NCBI RefSeq assembly: GCF_029871235.1
Contig: NZ_SSOM01000019.1
Span: forward strand, 62,001 to 126,000
DNA from: Pseudomonas sp. BN411
Lineage (GTDB): Bacteria > Pseudomonadota > Gammaproteobacteria > Pseudomonadales > Pseudomonadaceae
DNA: 64,000 nucleotides
Direction: 5' to 3'
Under the pieces are notes generated by a model. It did not search any database. It saw nothing but the letters and a program-made list of their open reading frames with translations, and was not told where the DNA came from. Below are positions 35,427 to 44,319 of this stretch, one piece after another (position 1 is the stretch's first letter; each line of letters opens with the position of its first letter). The position numbers were made by a program, and so were the translations under genes.

Positions 35427-36269
35427 TCAGTGGCGCGGGCTGAGAACCAGGCGCGGCACCTGGTCGGGGTTCAGGGCCTGGCTGTATTGAGTCTTGAAGC
35501 CGGGGTCGAGCTTCTTCACCCGTGCCGACAGCAGGGCGGCGACCCAGGGATAGTCCTTGGCCTCCCGCACCTGGATCTGCACGGCGCAGTCGTGGGCGAC
35601 GATGTCGGCGGCCACGTCGTCCAGTAGGCGGCGCAGGTTCTCGTTGTCGTCGCGGTCGAGCATGGGCAGCTCCACCAGCGGTTTCAGGGCGCGCGGCTTG
35701 CTGGCCTGGACAATAGGCTTCTCACCCTGGGGGGTGTTGGGCAGAACGGTCTGCGCCTGGATGGCGGCGGCCTGGCGTTCGGCGGCTTCGCGCAGTTGAC
35801 GGGCCTGTTCCAGGCGCGCGGCATTTTCCTTGGCAGCGGCGGCCTCGGCAGCGCGGCGGGCCTGCTCGGCACGGGCCTCGGCGGCTTCGCGGGCCTGGTC
35901 GATGGCGCCGTCCAGGCCGGTGGTCAGGGCGGGCGCCTGGGGCATCAAGCCACGGGCGTGGCTGAGGGCCTTGGTGGCGTTGTCCAGGTCGCCTTTCTGC
36001 AGGGCGTCCTGGCCGCGCTTGAGCCAGGCATCGGCCAGTTGACGCTGGTATTGCTCGAGACGGGTGTCGCCGGCGGCCTTTACTTCCAGGCCCTTGAGCT
36101 GGGCCTCGGCTTCGGTGAGCTTGCCTTCGGTAAGGTCCTGGTCGAGATGTCGGAAGCTGTTGACCAGATCGTCAGTTGGTACCTCGGCTACTTGCTGGGC
36201 GGTCTGACAGGCGGCCAACAGCAGGGAAAAGGCGACAACGGGCAGGCAACGAGTGGCGAACAGCTTCAT
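35427..36269 (-). CDS. Coiled-coil lipoprotein
   Basis: The 280-residue precursor has a lipobox LLLAAC near residue 20. Helical repeats (about 35-125: DLTEGKLTEAEAQLKGLEV, DAWLKRGQDALQKGDLDNATKALSHARGLMPQAP) resemble a TPR. They are followed by an Ala/Glu/Arg coiled coil (EAAEARAEQARRAAEAAAAK) and a globular end (NLRRLLDDVAADIVAHDCAVQIQVREAKDYPWVAALLSARVKKLDPGF). Start ATG 36269; the TTG extension to 36293 is rejected. It matches the conserved gene next to metN in P. aeruginosa (PA5502 as remembered). Probably an envelope structural or OmpA-like role; unproven. Confidence 0.75.
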   Translation of the reverse strand: MKLFATRCLPVVAFSLLLAACQTAQQVAEVPTDDLVNSFRHLDQDLTEGKLTEAEAQLKGLEVKAAGDTRLEQYQRQLADAWLKRGQDALQKGDLDNATKALSHARGLMPQAPALTTGLDGAIDQAREAAEARAEQARRAAEAAAAKENAARLEQARQLREAAERQAAAIQAQTVLPNTPQGEKPIVQASKPRALKPLVELPMLDRDDNENLRRLLDDVAADIVAHDCAVQIQVREAKDYPWVAALLSARVKKLDPGFKTQYSQALNPDQVPRLVLSPRH

Positions 36270-36471
36270 TCCAGCGGGTCTCTGATTGCTCAAAAAACGC
36301 GCGATTCTACACTGCGGTGTTGATCAGGACAAAAAGTAGGGGCAAATCGGCCGCGAAGATGGCATTTCCAGAGGCATCTCAGCGGCCCTACAGACCCCTT
36401 TCCCGGCTCCTGTCGGAACCGCCACTGCTGCAATATGGCCAGCCACAACGACCAGAACGGCGAGGATTGCC

Positions 36472-38100
36472 ATGTACCCAGCCCTCCAGGACTTCGACTA
36501 CCTCATCGTCGGTGCCGGCCCGGCCGGCTGCCTGCTGGCCAACCGGCTATCTGCCGACCCCAGCGTGCGCGTGCTGCTGCTGGAAGCGGGCGGCCGTGAC
36601 ACCTATCCGTGGATCCACATTCCGGTCGGCTACCTCTATTGCATCGGCAACCCGCGCACCGACTGGTGCTACCGCACCGAGGCCGAGCCCGGCCTGCATG
36701 GCCGCAGCCTGGGCTACCCGCGCGGCCGGGTGCTGGGTGGCAGTTCGTCGATCAACGGGATGATCTACATGCGCGGCCAGGCCGCCGACTACGACCGCTG
36801 GGCCGAGCTGGGCAATGCGGGCTGGAGCTGGAAGGACGTGCTGCCGCTGTTCCTGCGCAGCGAAAGCCACTTCGGCGGCACCAGCGAATTCCACAACGGT
36901 GCCGGCGAGTGGCGGGTGGAGCGCCAGCGCCTGTCCTGGGAAATCCTCGACGCCTTCCGTCTGGCCGCCGGCGAATGCGGTATTGCCCCGGTGGACGACT
37001 TCAATACCGGCGACAACGCGGGGTGCGGCTACTTCCAGGTCAACCAGCGCGGCGGGGTGCGCTGGAATGCGTCCAAGGCGTTCCTGCGGCCGGCGTCGCA
37101 GCGGCCCAATCTCACGGTGCGCACCGGGGTGGAGGTGCAGCACTTGTTGCTGGAGCAGGGCCGCGCGGTGGGTGTGTCGGGGCGCTGGGAAGGTGTGCAG
37201 CATGAATTCCGGGCGCGGCGGGAAGTGATTCTCTGCGCCGGTGCCGTGGGTACGCCGATGCTGCTGCAACGCTCGGGAATCGGTCCGCGACCGCTGCTGG
37301 AGCGCCTCGGCATCGGCGTGCGACACGAGCTCGCCGGGGTAGGCGGCAATCTGCAGGACCACCTGCAGCTACGGCTGATCTTCAAGGTTTCCGGCGTGCC
37401 GACCCTCAACCAGATGGCCGGCAGCCTGTGGGGGCGTCTGGGCATGGGCCTGCGCTATCTCGCCAGCCGCAGCGGACCACTGGCCATGGCGCCGAGCCAG
37501 CTGGGGGCATTCGTCCGTTCCGGCCCCGAGCAGACCCGGGCGAATCTCGAATACCACGTGCAGCCGCTGTCCCTGGAGCGTTTCGGCGAGCCGCTGCACC
37601 CCTTCCCCGCCTTTACTGCGTCCGTGTGCAACTTGCGCCCGCGAAGTCGTGGCCGGGTGGATATCCGTTCCGTCGATCACAAGGCGCCGCCGCTGATCCA
37701 GCCCAACTACCTGAGTGATGCCGAGGACCTGCGGGTGGCCGCCGATGCCATCCGCCTGACCCGGCGCATCGCCGCTGCGCCAGCGCTGGCGCGCTATCGA
37801 CCGGAGGAATACCTGCCGGGCCCGGCGCTGCAGAGCGAAGCGGAGCTGCATGAGGCTGCGGGGCAGATCGGCACCACCATCTTCCATCCGGTGGGTACCT
37901 GCCGCATGGGGCAGGATCGGGACGCCGTGGTGGATGCCGAACTCAAGGTGCACGGCGTACCGGGATTGCGCATTGCCGATGCCTCGGTGATGCCGGAAAT
38001 CGTCTCCGGCAACACCTGCTCACCGACCCTGATGATCGCGGAGAAGGCCGCGTCCCTGGTGCTTGCCGACCTCAGGCGCGGCGCGGCAGCGCAAAGCTGA
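36472..38100 (+). CDS. GMC family FAD oxidoreductase
   Basis: The 542-residue product has an N-terminal FAD motif DYLIVGAGPAGCLLANRLS, GMC signature 1 around YPRGRVLGGSSSINGMIYMRG, signature 2 in ILCAGAVGTPMLLQRSGIGP and a C-terminal catalytic region HPVGTCRMGQD...IADASVMPEIVSGNTCSPTLMIAEKAA. It resembles choline dehydrogenase and other alcohol dehydrogenases, but the substrate is not evident. GAGG precedes ATG 36472. It interrupts the order PA5502-znuB of PAO1 as remembered, and its 3' end overlaps convergent znuB by 29 bases. Confidence 0.88.
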   Translation: MYPALQDFDYLIVGAGPAGCLLANRLSADPSVRVLLLEAGGRDTYPWIHIPVGYLYCIGNPRTDWCYRTEAEPGLHGRSLGYPRGRVLGGSSSINGMIYMRGQAADYDRWAELGNAGWSWKDVLPLFLRSESHFGGTSEFHNGAGEWRVERQRLSWEILDAFRLAAGECGIAPVDDFNTGDNAGCGYFQVNQRGGVRWNASKAFLRPASQRPNLTVRTGVEVQHLLLEQGRAVGVSGRWEGVQHEFRARREVILCAGAVGTPMLLQRSGIGPRPLLERLGIGVRHELAGVGGNLQDHLQLRLIFKVSGVPTLNQMAGSLWGRLGMGLRYLASRSGPLAMAPSQLGAFVRSGPEQTRANLEYHVQPLSLERFGEPLHPFPAFTASVCNLRPRSRGRVDIRSVDHKAPPLIQPNYLSDAEDLRVAADAIRLTRRIAAAPALARYRPEEYLPGPALQSEAELHEAAGQIGTTIFHPVGTCRMGQDRDAVVDAELKVHGVPGLRIADASVMPEIVSGNTCSPTLMIAEKAASLVLADLRRGAAAQS

Positions 38101-38857
38101 AGAGGAACAGGCTGGCGGCGGAGACCACGATGGACGGGCCGGCCGGGGTGTCCTTGAACCAGGACAGCGCGAGGCCCGCGCAGACCGCCACCAGGCCCAG
38201 CAGGCTGGCGCCCAGGGCCATCTGCTCGGGGCTGCGGGCGTGGCGCTGGGCGGCGGCGGCCGGGATGATCAGCAGCGAGGTGATCAACAGCACGCCGACG
38301 ATCTTCATCGCCACGGCGATCACCACCGCGATCAGCAGCATCAGCGCAAGGCGGATGGCCGCCACTGGCAGGCCTTCCACCCGCGCCAGTTCCTCGTGCA
38401 CGGTGATCGCCAGCAGCGGCCGCCACATGGGGATCAGCACCAGCAGCACCAGGGCGCTGCCGCCGAGGATCCAGGCGAGGTCGGTGCGGCTGACCGCCAG
38501 CAGGTCGCCGAACAGGTAGCCCATCAGGTCGATTCGCACTTCGCTCATGAAGCTCAGGGCCACGAGGCCCAGGGACAGGGTGCTGTGGGCGAGGATGCCC
38601 AGCAACGTGTCCGATGCCAGCGGCTGGCGCTGTTGCAGGGTGACCAGCAGCACCGCGAGCAGTACGCAGCCGACGGTCACGGCGAGGGTCGGGCTGACGT
38701 CCAGCATCAGGCCCAGGGCTACGCCAAGCAGCGCGGCGTGGGACAGGGTGTCGCCGAAGTAGGCCATGCGCCGCCAGACCACGAAGGAGCCGAGGGGGCC
38801 GGCCACCAGGGCCAGGGCCAGGCCGGCGAGCAGTGCGTTGAGCAGGAAATCAGCCAT
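38072..38857 (-). CDS. znuB: Zinc ABC transporter permease
   Basis: The 261-residue ABC-3 family permease has eight or more hydrophobic helices, including [46 protein letters not shown] at the N terminus. It works with ZnuC and ZnuA to import zinc. Its start overlaps the znuC stop by eight bases. The C-terminal codons overlap the GMC gene on the other strand. Confidence 0.95.
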   Translation of the reverse strand: MADFLLNALLAGLALALVAGPLGSFVVWRRMAYFGDTLSHAALLGVALGLMLDVSPTLAVTVGCVLLAVLLVTLQQRQPLASDTLLGILAHSTLSLGLVALSFMSEVRIDLMGYLFGDLLAVSRTDLAWILGGSALVLLVLIPMWRPLLAITVHEELARVEGLPVAAIRLALMLLIAVVIAVAMKIVGVLLITSLLIIPAAAAQRHARSPEQMALGASLLGLVAVCAGLALSWFKDTPAGPSIVVSAASLFLFSFALPRRA

Positions 38858-39650
38858 GGTTGCAGTCGGGGCCGTGCTGGTGGACGGGAGTGAAACGGGT
38901 GCCGCTGGGGAAAGGTTGCTTCACCACCCCGCCATGCAGGTCGTGGGCGTGGTCGTGATGGTGGTGGTAGACCGCGAGGCTCTTGGCGTCCTGGCCGAAT
39001 AGTTCGACGAACGCCGGATCGCCGCTGACCTGTTCCGGGTGGCCGGAGCAGCAGACGTGGCGGTTGAGGCAGACCACCTGGTCGGTGGCGCTCATCACCA
39101 GGTGCAGGTCGTGGGAAACCATCAGCACGCCGCAGCCGTGACGGTCGCGCAGGCGGGTGATCAGACGGTAGAGCTCGGCCTGGCCGGCGACGTCGACGCC
39201 CTGCACCGGCTCGTCGAGCACCAGCAGTTCGGGTTCGCGCAACAGGGCACGGGCCAGCAGCACGCGCTGCAATTCGCCGCCGGAAATGTTCTGCAGTGGG
39301 CTGTCGATCACCTGCACGGCGCCTACTTCATCCAGCGCGGCGAGGGCCGCCTTGCGGTCCACGCCCGGCACCAGGCGCAGGAAACGCAGTACGGTGAGCG
39401 GCAGGGTGGCATCCACCTGGAGCTTTTGCGGCATGTAGCCGATATGCAGCCGTGGCTTGCGCCAGACCTCGCCCTTGTCCGGCTTGAGCAGGCCGAGCAC
39501 GGTGCGCACCAGGGTGGTCTTGCCGGCGCCGTTGGGGCCGATCAGGGTGACGATCTCCCCAGCCTTCACGGCCAGATGCACGTCCTGCAGCACCGGCTGC
39601 CCGGCAAAGTCGACGCCGACCTTTTCGAGGCGAATCAGTGCGTCGCTCAT
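38850..39650 (-). CDS. znuC: Zinc ABC transporter ATPase
   Basis: The 266-residue ATPase has Walker [10 protein letters not shown], signature [15 protein letters not shown], Walker [13 protein letters not shown] and switch His in [10 protein letters not shown] His-rich tail ([13 protein letters not shown]...[10 protein letters not shown]) is typical of ZnuC in Pseudomonas and may bind zinc. Start ATG 39650 overlaps the zur stop by four bases; a longer in-frame reading to 39995 is a shadow of zur. Confidence 0.95.
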   Translation of the reverse strand: MSDALIRLEKVGVDFAGQPVLQDVHLAVKAGEIVTLIGPNGAGKTTLVRTVLGLLKPDKGEVWRKPRLHIGYMPQKLQVDATLPLTVLRFLRLVPGVDRKAALAALDEVGAVQVIDSPLQNISGGELQRVLLARALLREPELLVLDEPVQGVDVAGQAELYRLITRLRDRHGCGVLMVSHDLHLVMSATDQVVCLNRHVCCSGHPEQVSGDPAFVELFGQDAKSLAVYHHHHDHAHDLHGGVVKQPFPSGTRFTPVHQHGPDCNHG

Positions 39651-40147
39651 GCGGCCACCTGGCAGCTGGCGCAGAGGCCGACGACTTCGACGGTCTGGCT
39701 TTCGACGACGAATCCGACGGATTTCGCGCTGTCGACGATGGCCTGGCTGATGCTCGAATGCTCCAGCTCGATGGCCGTCTGGCAATTGCGGCAGATGAGG
39801 AACTGGCCCTGGTGGGATTCGCCCGGGTGGTTGCAGCCGACAAAGGCGTTGAGCGAGGCGATGCGGTGCACCAGGCCGTTTTCCAGGAGGAAGTCCAGGG
39901 CGCGGTAGACGGTGGGCGGCGCCGCACGGCGGCCATCTTCCTCGGTTAGCACGCCGAGGATGTCGTAGGCGCCCAGCGGTTTGTGGCTCTGCCACACCAG
40001 TTCCAGCACGCGCTTGCGCAGGGCGGTCAGGCGCAGGCCCTGCCGGCCGCAGATGGCTTCGGCTTCGGCCAGGGCGTTGGACACGCAGTGGGAGTGGTCG
40101 TGGGGGCGACAGGCCAGGGGGGCTTTTGCGCTGATCGGCTTGAGCAT
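39647..40147 (-). CDS. zur: Zinc uptake regulator, Fur family
   Basis: The 166-residue repressor has a winged helix at about residues 30-90 ([28 protein letters not shown]...[19 protein letters not shown]). Metal-site residues include [18 protein letters not shown] and the last pair CASC, which hold structural zinc. ATG 40147 gives the usual size; upstream in-frame codons to 40294 lie in the divergent znuA gene. It leads the zur-znuC-znuB operon. Confidence 0.94.
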   Translation of the reverse strand: MLKPISAKAPLACRPHDHSHCVSNALAEAEAICGRQGLRLTALRKRVLELVWQSHKPLGAYDILGVLTEEDGRRAAPPTVYRALDFLLENGLVHRIASLNAFVGCNHPGESHQGQFLICRNCQTAIELEHSSISQAIVDSAKSVGFVVESQTVEVVGLCASCQVAA

Positions 40148-40175
40148 GGCGGCGGCGACGTCTGGAGAAAGAGAC

Positions 40176-40188
40176 GTTATTCTATAAC
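40176..40188. promoter_or_regulatory. Zur operator between zur and znuA
   Basis: GTTAT-TCT-ATAAC is a perfect 5-3-5 palindrome in an A/T-rich context, in the 64-base gap between divergent zur and znuA. It fits the core of known Zur boxes and would repress both transcripts when zinc is ample. Confidence 0.82.
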
Positions 40189-40211
40189 TCTTTTCCCGCC
40201 GAGTCTGTGCC

Positions 40212-41126
40212 GTGTTCCGTCTATTCGTCTCCCTGTTCCTCAGCGCCTGCGCCCTGTCTGCCCAGGCCGACGTACGCCTGCTGACCAGCATCAAACCGCT
40301 GCAACTGATCGCCGCAGCCGTGCAGGACGGCGCCGGCCAGCCGGAGGTGCTGCTGCCCCCCGGAGCCTCGCCGCACCAGTACGCCCTGCGCCCTTCCGAC
40401 GTACGCCGGGTGCGTGAGGCTGACCTGTTCTACTGGGTCGGGCCCGACCTGGAAGGCTTCCTGCCCCGCGTGCTGAAAGGGCGTGACAAGCCCAGCGTGG
40501 CATTGCAGAGCGAACCCGGCATGACCCTGCGCCATTTCGAGGCGCTGCAGGATGAGCATGAAGGCGAACACGACGAACACGAGCACGACCATGCCCATCG
40601 CCCCGGTTCCCTGGACGCCCACCTCTGGCTGCTGCCGGCCAACGCCCGGGTAATCGCCGCGCGCATGGCTGCCGACCTGGCTGCCGCCGACCCGGCCAAT
40701 GCCGCGCGCTACCAGGCCAACCTGGCGGCGTTCCAGGGCCGTCTCGACCAGCTCGATGCCACCCTCAAGGCGCGCATGGCCAAGGTCGCCGACAAGCCGT
40801 TCTTCGTCTTCCACGAGGCCTTCGACTACTTCGAGGCGGCCTACGGCTTGCGCCATTCCGGCGTATTCAGCGTCGCCAGCGAAGTCCAGCCCGGTGCCCG
40901 CCACGTCGCTGCGATGCGTGAGCGGTTGCAGGCGGCAGGCCCGAGCTGCGTGTTCAGCGAGCCGCCGGTACGCCCGCGCCTGGCCGACACCCTGACCGCC
41001 GGCCTCTCGGTGCGTCTGGCCGAACTGGATGCCCTGGGCATAAACGCCCCGGTGGCCGCCAACGGCTACGAGACCCTGCTGCAGAACCTAAGCGATGGCC
41101 TGGCGGGGTGTCTGGAAGCGCTCTGA
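40212..41126 (+). CDS. znuA: Zinc-binding periplasmic protein
   Basis: The 304-residue precursor (GTG start 40212) has a signal peptide ending SAQA. Zinc-site histidines lie in GASPHQYALRPSD, DAHLWLLPANA and FHEAFDYFEAAYG. A His/Glu/Asp-rich flexible loop at about residues 115-129 (EHEGEHDEHEHDHAH) is the metal-capture loop of ZnuA. The C-terminal Cys pair (CVFSEPP and GCLEAL) likely forms a disulfide. Divergent from zur. Confidence 0.95.
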   Translation: MFRLFVSLFLSACALSAQADVRLLTSIKPLQLIAAAVQDGAGQPEVLLPPGASPHQYALRPSDVRRVREADLFYWVGPDLEGFLPRVLKGRDKPSVALQSEPGMTLRHFEALQDEHEGEHDEHEHDHAHRPGSLDAHLWLLPANARVIAARMAADLAAADPANAARYQANLAAFQGRLDQLDATLKARMAKVADKPFFVFHEAFDYFEAAYGLRHSGVFSVASEVQPGARHVAAMRERLQAAGPSCVFSEPPVRPRLADTLTAGLSVRLAELDALGINAPVAANGYETLLQNLSDGLAGCLEAL

Positions 41127-41147
41127 GTGTTGCTCCCCTCTCCCTCC

Positions 41148-41184
41148 GGTGGGCTGAAGCGGTTCGCCGCCCGGCCCACCCTAC
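41148..41184. repeat. Truncated GGTGGGC...GCCCACCCTAC repeat
   Basis: A short, worn copy of the repeat seen at 154-310 and 57182, in the gap between znuA and nrdJa. The rest of this 177-base gap shows nothing recognisable; no cobalamin riboswitch was seen. Confidence 0.5.
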
Positions 41185-41303
41185 AAGGGCGTTCCGCACG
41201 GACTGCTAAGGTGAGAGAGGGGCCGCGGGCCGTCTTGATGTGAATCAGCGGCCGGCATTCGTGGTCAGACTAGTCTGGACTCTTCATCGAGGGAGGGCAG
41301 CGG

Positions 41304-43451
41304 ATGGCCAGGACGGGAACCCCCAGGCAGGTCCAGGGTAACCACGGCATCGCCTTGCAGGCGGCGTCGGAAGACATCTGGGACAGCAAGTACCGCCTCA
41401 AGCACAAGGACGGTACGCCGATCGACCTCACCCCTGATGCCACCTGGCAGCGCGTGGCCCGCGCCCTGTCGGAGGTGGAGGCCGATTCCGCAGCCCGCGA
41501 GCACTGGTACGAACGCTTCCTCTGGGCCCTGCGCAATGGCGCCATCCCCGCCGGCCGGATCATTTCCAACGCTGGCGCCCAGGACATCAAGCCCGCCACC
41601 TCCACCATCAATTGCACCGTTTCCGGCACCATCCTCGATTCCATGGACGACATCCTCGGCAAGGTCCATGAAGCCGGGCTCACCCTCAAGGCCGGCTGCG
41701 GTATCGGCTACGAATTCAGCACCCTGCGCCCACATGGCGCCTATGTTTCCGGGGCCGGCGCGCAGACCAGCGGGCCGCTGTCCTTCATGGATATCTACGA
41801 CAAGATGTGCTTCACCGTGAGCTCTGCCGGTGGCCGCCGTGGTGCGCAGATGGGTACCTTCGACGTCTGCCATCCGGATGTGCGTGAGTTCATCCGTGCC
41901 AAGCGCGAGGACGGCCGCCTGCGCCAGTTCAACCTCAGCCTGCTGGTGAGCGATGCCTTCATGCACGCGGTGGAGAACGACACCGAATGGCCGCTGCTCT
42001 ACCCGGTGCACCCCAAGGAGCGCGAAGAGCTCGACTTCGGTGATTCGACCCAGGTGATCTGGCGCGACTGGCCGGTGCACGAGGGCTACATCACCCGCGA
42101 GGATGGCCTGGTGGCCTGCAAGGTCTACGGCCGCGTCCAGGCCCGGCACCTGTGGGACATGATCATGGTCTCCACCTACGACTTCGCCGAGCCGGGCTTC
42201 ATCCTCATCGACCGGGTCAATGAGCTGAACAACAACTGGTGGTGCGAGGCGATCCGCGCGACCAACCCGTGCGGAGAGCAGCCACTTCCTCCTTATGGCT
42301 CCTGCCTGCTGGGTTCGATCAACCTCACCGCCTTCGTCGAAGAGCCGTTCACCGAAGACGCGCATTTCGACTGGGAGCGCTTCCGCGCCGTGGTGCGGGT
42401 ATTCACCCGCATGCTCGACAACGTGGTGGAGATCAATGGGCTGCCGCTGGAGAAGCAGCGCGAGGAAATCCTCGGCAAGCGCCGCCACGGCATGGGCTTT
42501 CTCGGCCTGGGCTCGGCCCTCGCGCTGCTGCGGTTGCGCTACGGCAGCACCGAGGCCTGTGTGTTCACCGAGGAAGTGACGCGGGAAATGGCCCTGGCCG
42601 GCTGGCAGGTAGCCCTGGAGCTGGCGCGGGAGAAAGGGCCGGCGCCCATCCTGGCCCTCGACTATGAGGTCAACGCCGCCATGCTGCGCAAGCGCCCGGA
42701 AATGGTGGATGACGGCTACAAGGTGGGCGACCGCGTGCCCGGCCGCATCCTCCACGCCCGCTATTCCCGCTACATGCAGCGTGTCGCCGAACATGCCCCG
42801 GAACTGGTGGCGGAACTGGCCGAGGTGGGCGCGCGCTTCACCCATCACAGCTCCATCGCCCCCACCGGCACCATCAGCCTCAGCCTGGCGAACAACGCCT
42901 CCAACGGCATCGAGCCGAGCTACGCCCACCAGTATTCGCGCAACCTGATCCGCCCCGGGCGCAAGACCAAGGAGAAGATCGAGGTCCGCAGTTATGAGCT
43001 GCTGGCCTACCGCTCCCTCGTCAACAGCCAGGCCCGGCCGGATGCCGAGCACCCGGCGCAGCGCTTGCCGGACTATTTCGTCAGCGCTGACGACATCAGC
43101 CCGGCCGAGCACGTGGACATGCAGGCGGCGGCGCAGAAGTGGATCGACTCGTCCATCTCCAAGACCGCCAACGTGCCCACCGACTTCCCCTTCGAAGCGT
43201 TCAAGGACATCTATCTGCACGGCTGGCGCCAGGGTCTCAAGGGATGCACCACCTTCCGCTTCAATCCGGCGGCCTTCCAGGGTGTGCTGGTCAAGGACGC
43301 GGATCTGGAGAGGACGGTTTACCGCTTCGAGTTGGAGGACGGCACCCTGGTGGAGCTGCGCGGTAACGAAGAAGTGGAGTACGACGGCGAATTACACACC
43401 GCCGCCAACCTGTTCGAGGCCTTGAAGGAAGGCTACTACGGCAAGTACTGA
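41304..43451 (+). CDS. nrdJa: Class II ribonucleotide reductase, catalytic part
   Basis: The 715-residue adenosylcobalamin-dependent enzyme makes deoxyribonucleotides with or without oxygen. It contains TINCTVSGTILDSMDDIL (active-site Cys), GCGIGYEFSTLRPHGAYVSGAGAQTSGP, NPCGEQPLPPYGSCLLGSINL (radical Cys and Glu) and APTGTISL. In Pseudomonas the enzyme is divided into two polypeptides; the C-terminal cysteine tail is encoded by the next gene 16 bases downstream. Frames on the other strand are shadows. Confidence 0.95.
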   Translation: MARTGTPRQVQGNHGIALQAASEDIWDSKYRLKHKDGTPIDLTPDATWQRVARALSEVEADSAAREHWYERFLWALRNGAIPAGRIISNAGAQDIKPATSTINCTVSGTILDSMDDILGKVHEAGLTLKAGCGIGYEFSTLRPHGAYVSGAGAQTSGPLSFMDIYDKMCFTVSSAGGRRGAQMGTFDVCHPDVREFIRAKREDGRLRQFNLSLLVSDAFMHAVENDTEWPLLYPVHPKEREELDFGDSTQVIWRDWPVHEGYITREDGLVACKVYGRVQARHLWDMIMVSTYDFAEPGFILIDRVNELNNNWWCEAIRATNPCGEQPLPPYGSCLLGSINLTAFVEEPFTEDAHFDWERFRAVVRVFTRMLDNVVEINGLPLEKQREEILGKRRHGMGFLGLGSALALLRLRYGSTEACVFTEEVTREMALAGWQVALELAREKGPAPILALDYEVNAAMLRKRPEMVDDGYKVGDRVPGRILHARYSRYMQRVAEHAPELVAELAEVGARFTHHSSIAPTGTISLSLANNASNGIEPSYAHQYSRNLIRPGRKTKEKIEVRSYELLAYRSLVNSQARPDAEHPAQRLPDYFVSADDISPAEHVDMQAAAQKWIDSSISKTANVPTDFPFEAFKDIYLHGWRQGLKGCTTFRFNPAAFQGVLVKDADLERTVYRFELEDGTLVELRGNEEVEYDGELHTAANLFEALKEGYYGKY

Positions 43452-43467
43452 ACGATCGGAGGCGGTC

Positions 43468-44154
43468 ATGACCATCAAGATCGAGAAGAAGATCAAGGGC
43501 TTCAGCCTGGTGGACCTGGAACAGGAAAAGGCCCGCAAGGCCGCCGAGGAAGCGGCTGCCGTCGTGCAGATGGATGAAACCCTGCAGCGGCCGGAAACCC
43601 TGGTGGGTGCCACCTACAAGATCAAGTCGCCGCTGTTCGAGCACGCGCTCTACGTGACCATCAACGACATCGTGCTCAACCCCGACACCGCCTTCGAGCA
43701 GCGCCGGCCCTTCGAAATCTTCATCAACTCCAAGGGCATGGAGCACTTCCAGTGGATCGTCGCCCTCACCCGCATCATGTCGGCGGTGTTCCGCAAGGGC
43801 GGCGACTGCACCTTCCTGGTGGAAGAGCTCAAGGCGGTGTTCGACCCGCGAGGCGGCTACCTCAAGCGTGGCGGCGTCTACATGCCGTCGCTGGTGGCCG
43901 AGATCGGCGCCGTGCTGGAGCGCCACCTGATCGCCATTGGCCTGATGGAGGGCCAGAAGCTGGACGAGGAACAGCGGCTCTACCTGGCGGAAAAGCGTGC
44001 CGCCTACGAGGCCAGCCAAGGCACCACCACCGCCGAACCCGGCGAGGGCTTCCCACCCGGCGCCCAGCTCTGTGGCAAGTGCAATACGCAGGCGGTGGTG
44101 CAAATGGATGGCTGCGCGACCTGTCTCAACTGCGGCCATTCCAAGTGCGGGTGA
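43468..44154 (+). CDS. nrdJb: Class II ribonucleotide reductase, C-terminal part
   Basis: The 228-residue product continues NrdJa. A central conserved block (EHALYVTINDIVLN...RPFEIFINSKGMEHFQWIVALTRIMSAVFRKGGDCTFLVEELKAVFDPRGGYLKRGGVYMPSLVAEIG) ends with CGKCNTQ...CATCLNCGHSKCG, the cysteine-rich tail that re-reduces the active site and probably binds zinc. GGAGG precedes ATG 43468. Confidence 0.93.
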   Translation: MTIKIEKKIKGFSLVDLEQEKARKAAEEAAAVVQMDETLQRPETLVGATYKIKSPLFEHALYVTINDIVLNPDTAFEQRRPFEIFINSKGMEHFQWIVALTRIMSAVFRKGGDCTFLVEELKAVFDPRGGYLKRGGVYMPSLVAEIGAVLERHLIAIGLMEGQKLDEEQRLYLAEKRAAYEASQGTTTAEPGEGFPPGAQLCGKCNTQAVVQMDGCATCLNCGHSKCG

Positions 44155-44197
44155 ATTCGTTCAGAGCGCACACATATCGTCGGGCTGGAACGAACCT

Positions 44198-44293
44198 TGT
44201 GGGGGCGAATTCATTCGCCAAGCAGGCCGAAGGTCTGCCCTGACGGCTGTCGGGACAGCTGCGCTGTCCTTCGCGAATGAATTCGCCCCCACA
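44198..44293. repeat. REPIN-type palindromic element, copy 4
   Basis: A 96-base unit with arms TGTGGGGGCGAATTCATTCG and GCGAATGAATTCGCCCCCAC. The interior has GCAGGCC-GAA-GGTCTGC, one base away from copy 3, and CGGGACAGCTGCGCTGTCC. It fills the gap between convergent nrdJb and thrB. Confidence 0.87.
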
Positions 44294-44319
44294 GGAAAAG
44301 CGAAGAACTCGCGTCCTTC

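Noticed and set aside
38850-39995. ZnuC with 115 extra N-terminal residues
   Set aside because: The extra part lies antisense-frame within zur and is low-complexity; ATG 39650 overlaps the zur stop and gives the standard length.
41127-41303. Cobalamin riboswitch upstream of nrdJa
   Set aside because: No B12-box-like conserved block or suitable folding was seen; the gap contains a worn repeat and a simple ribosome site.
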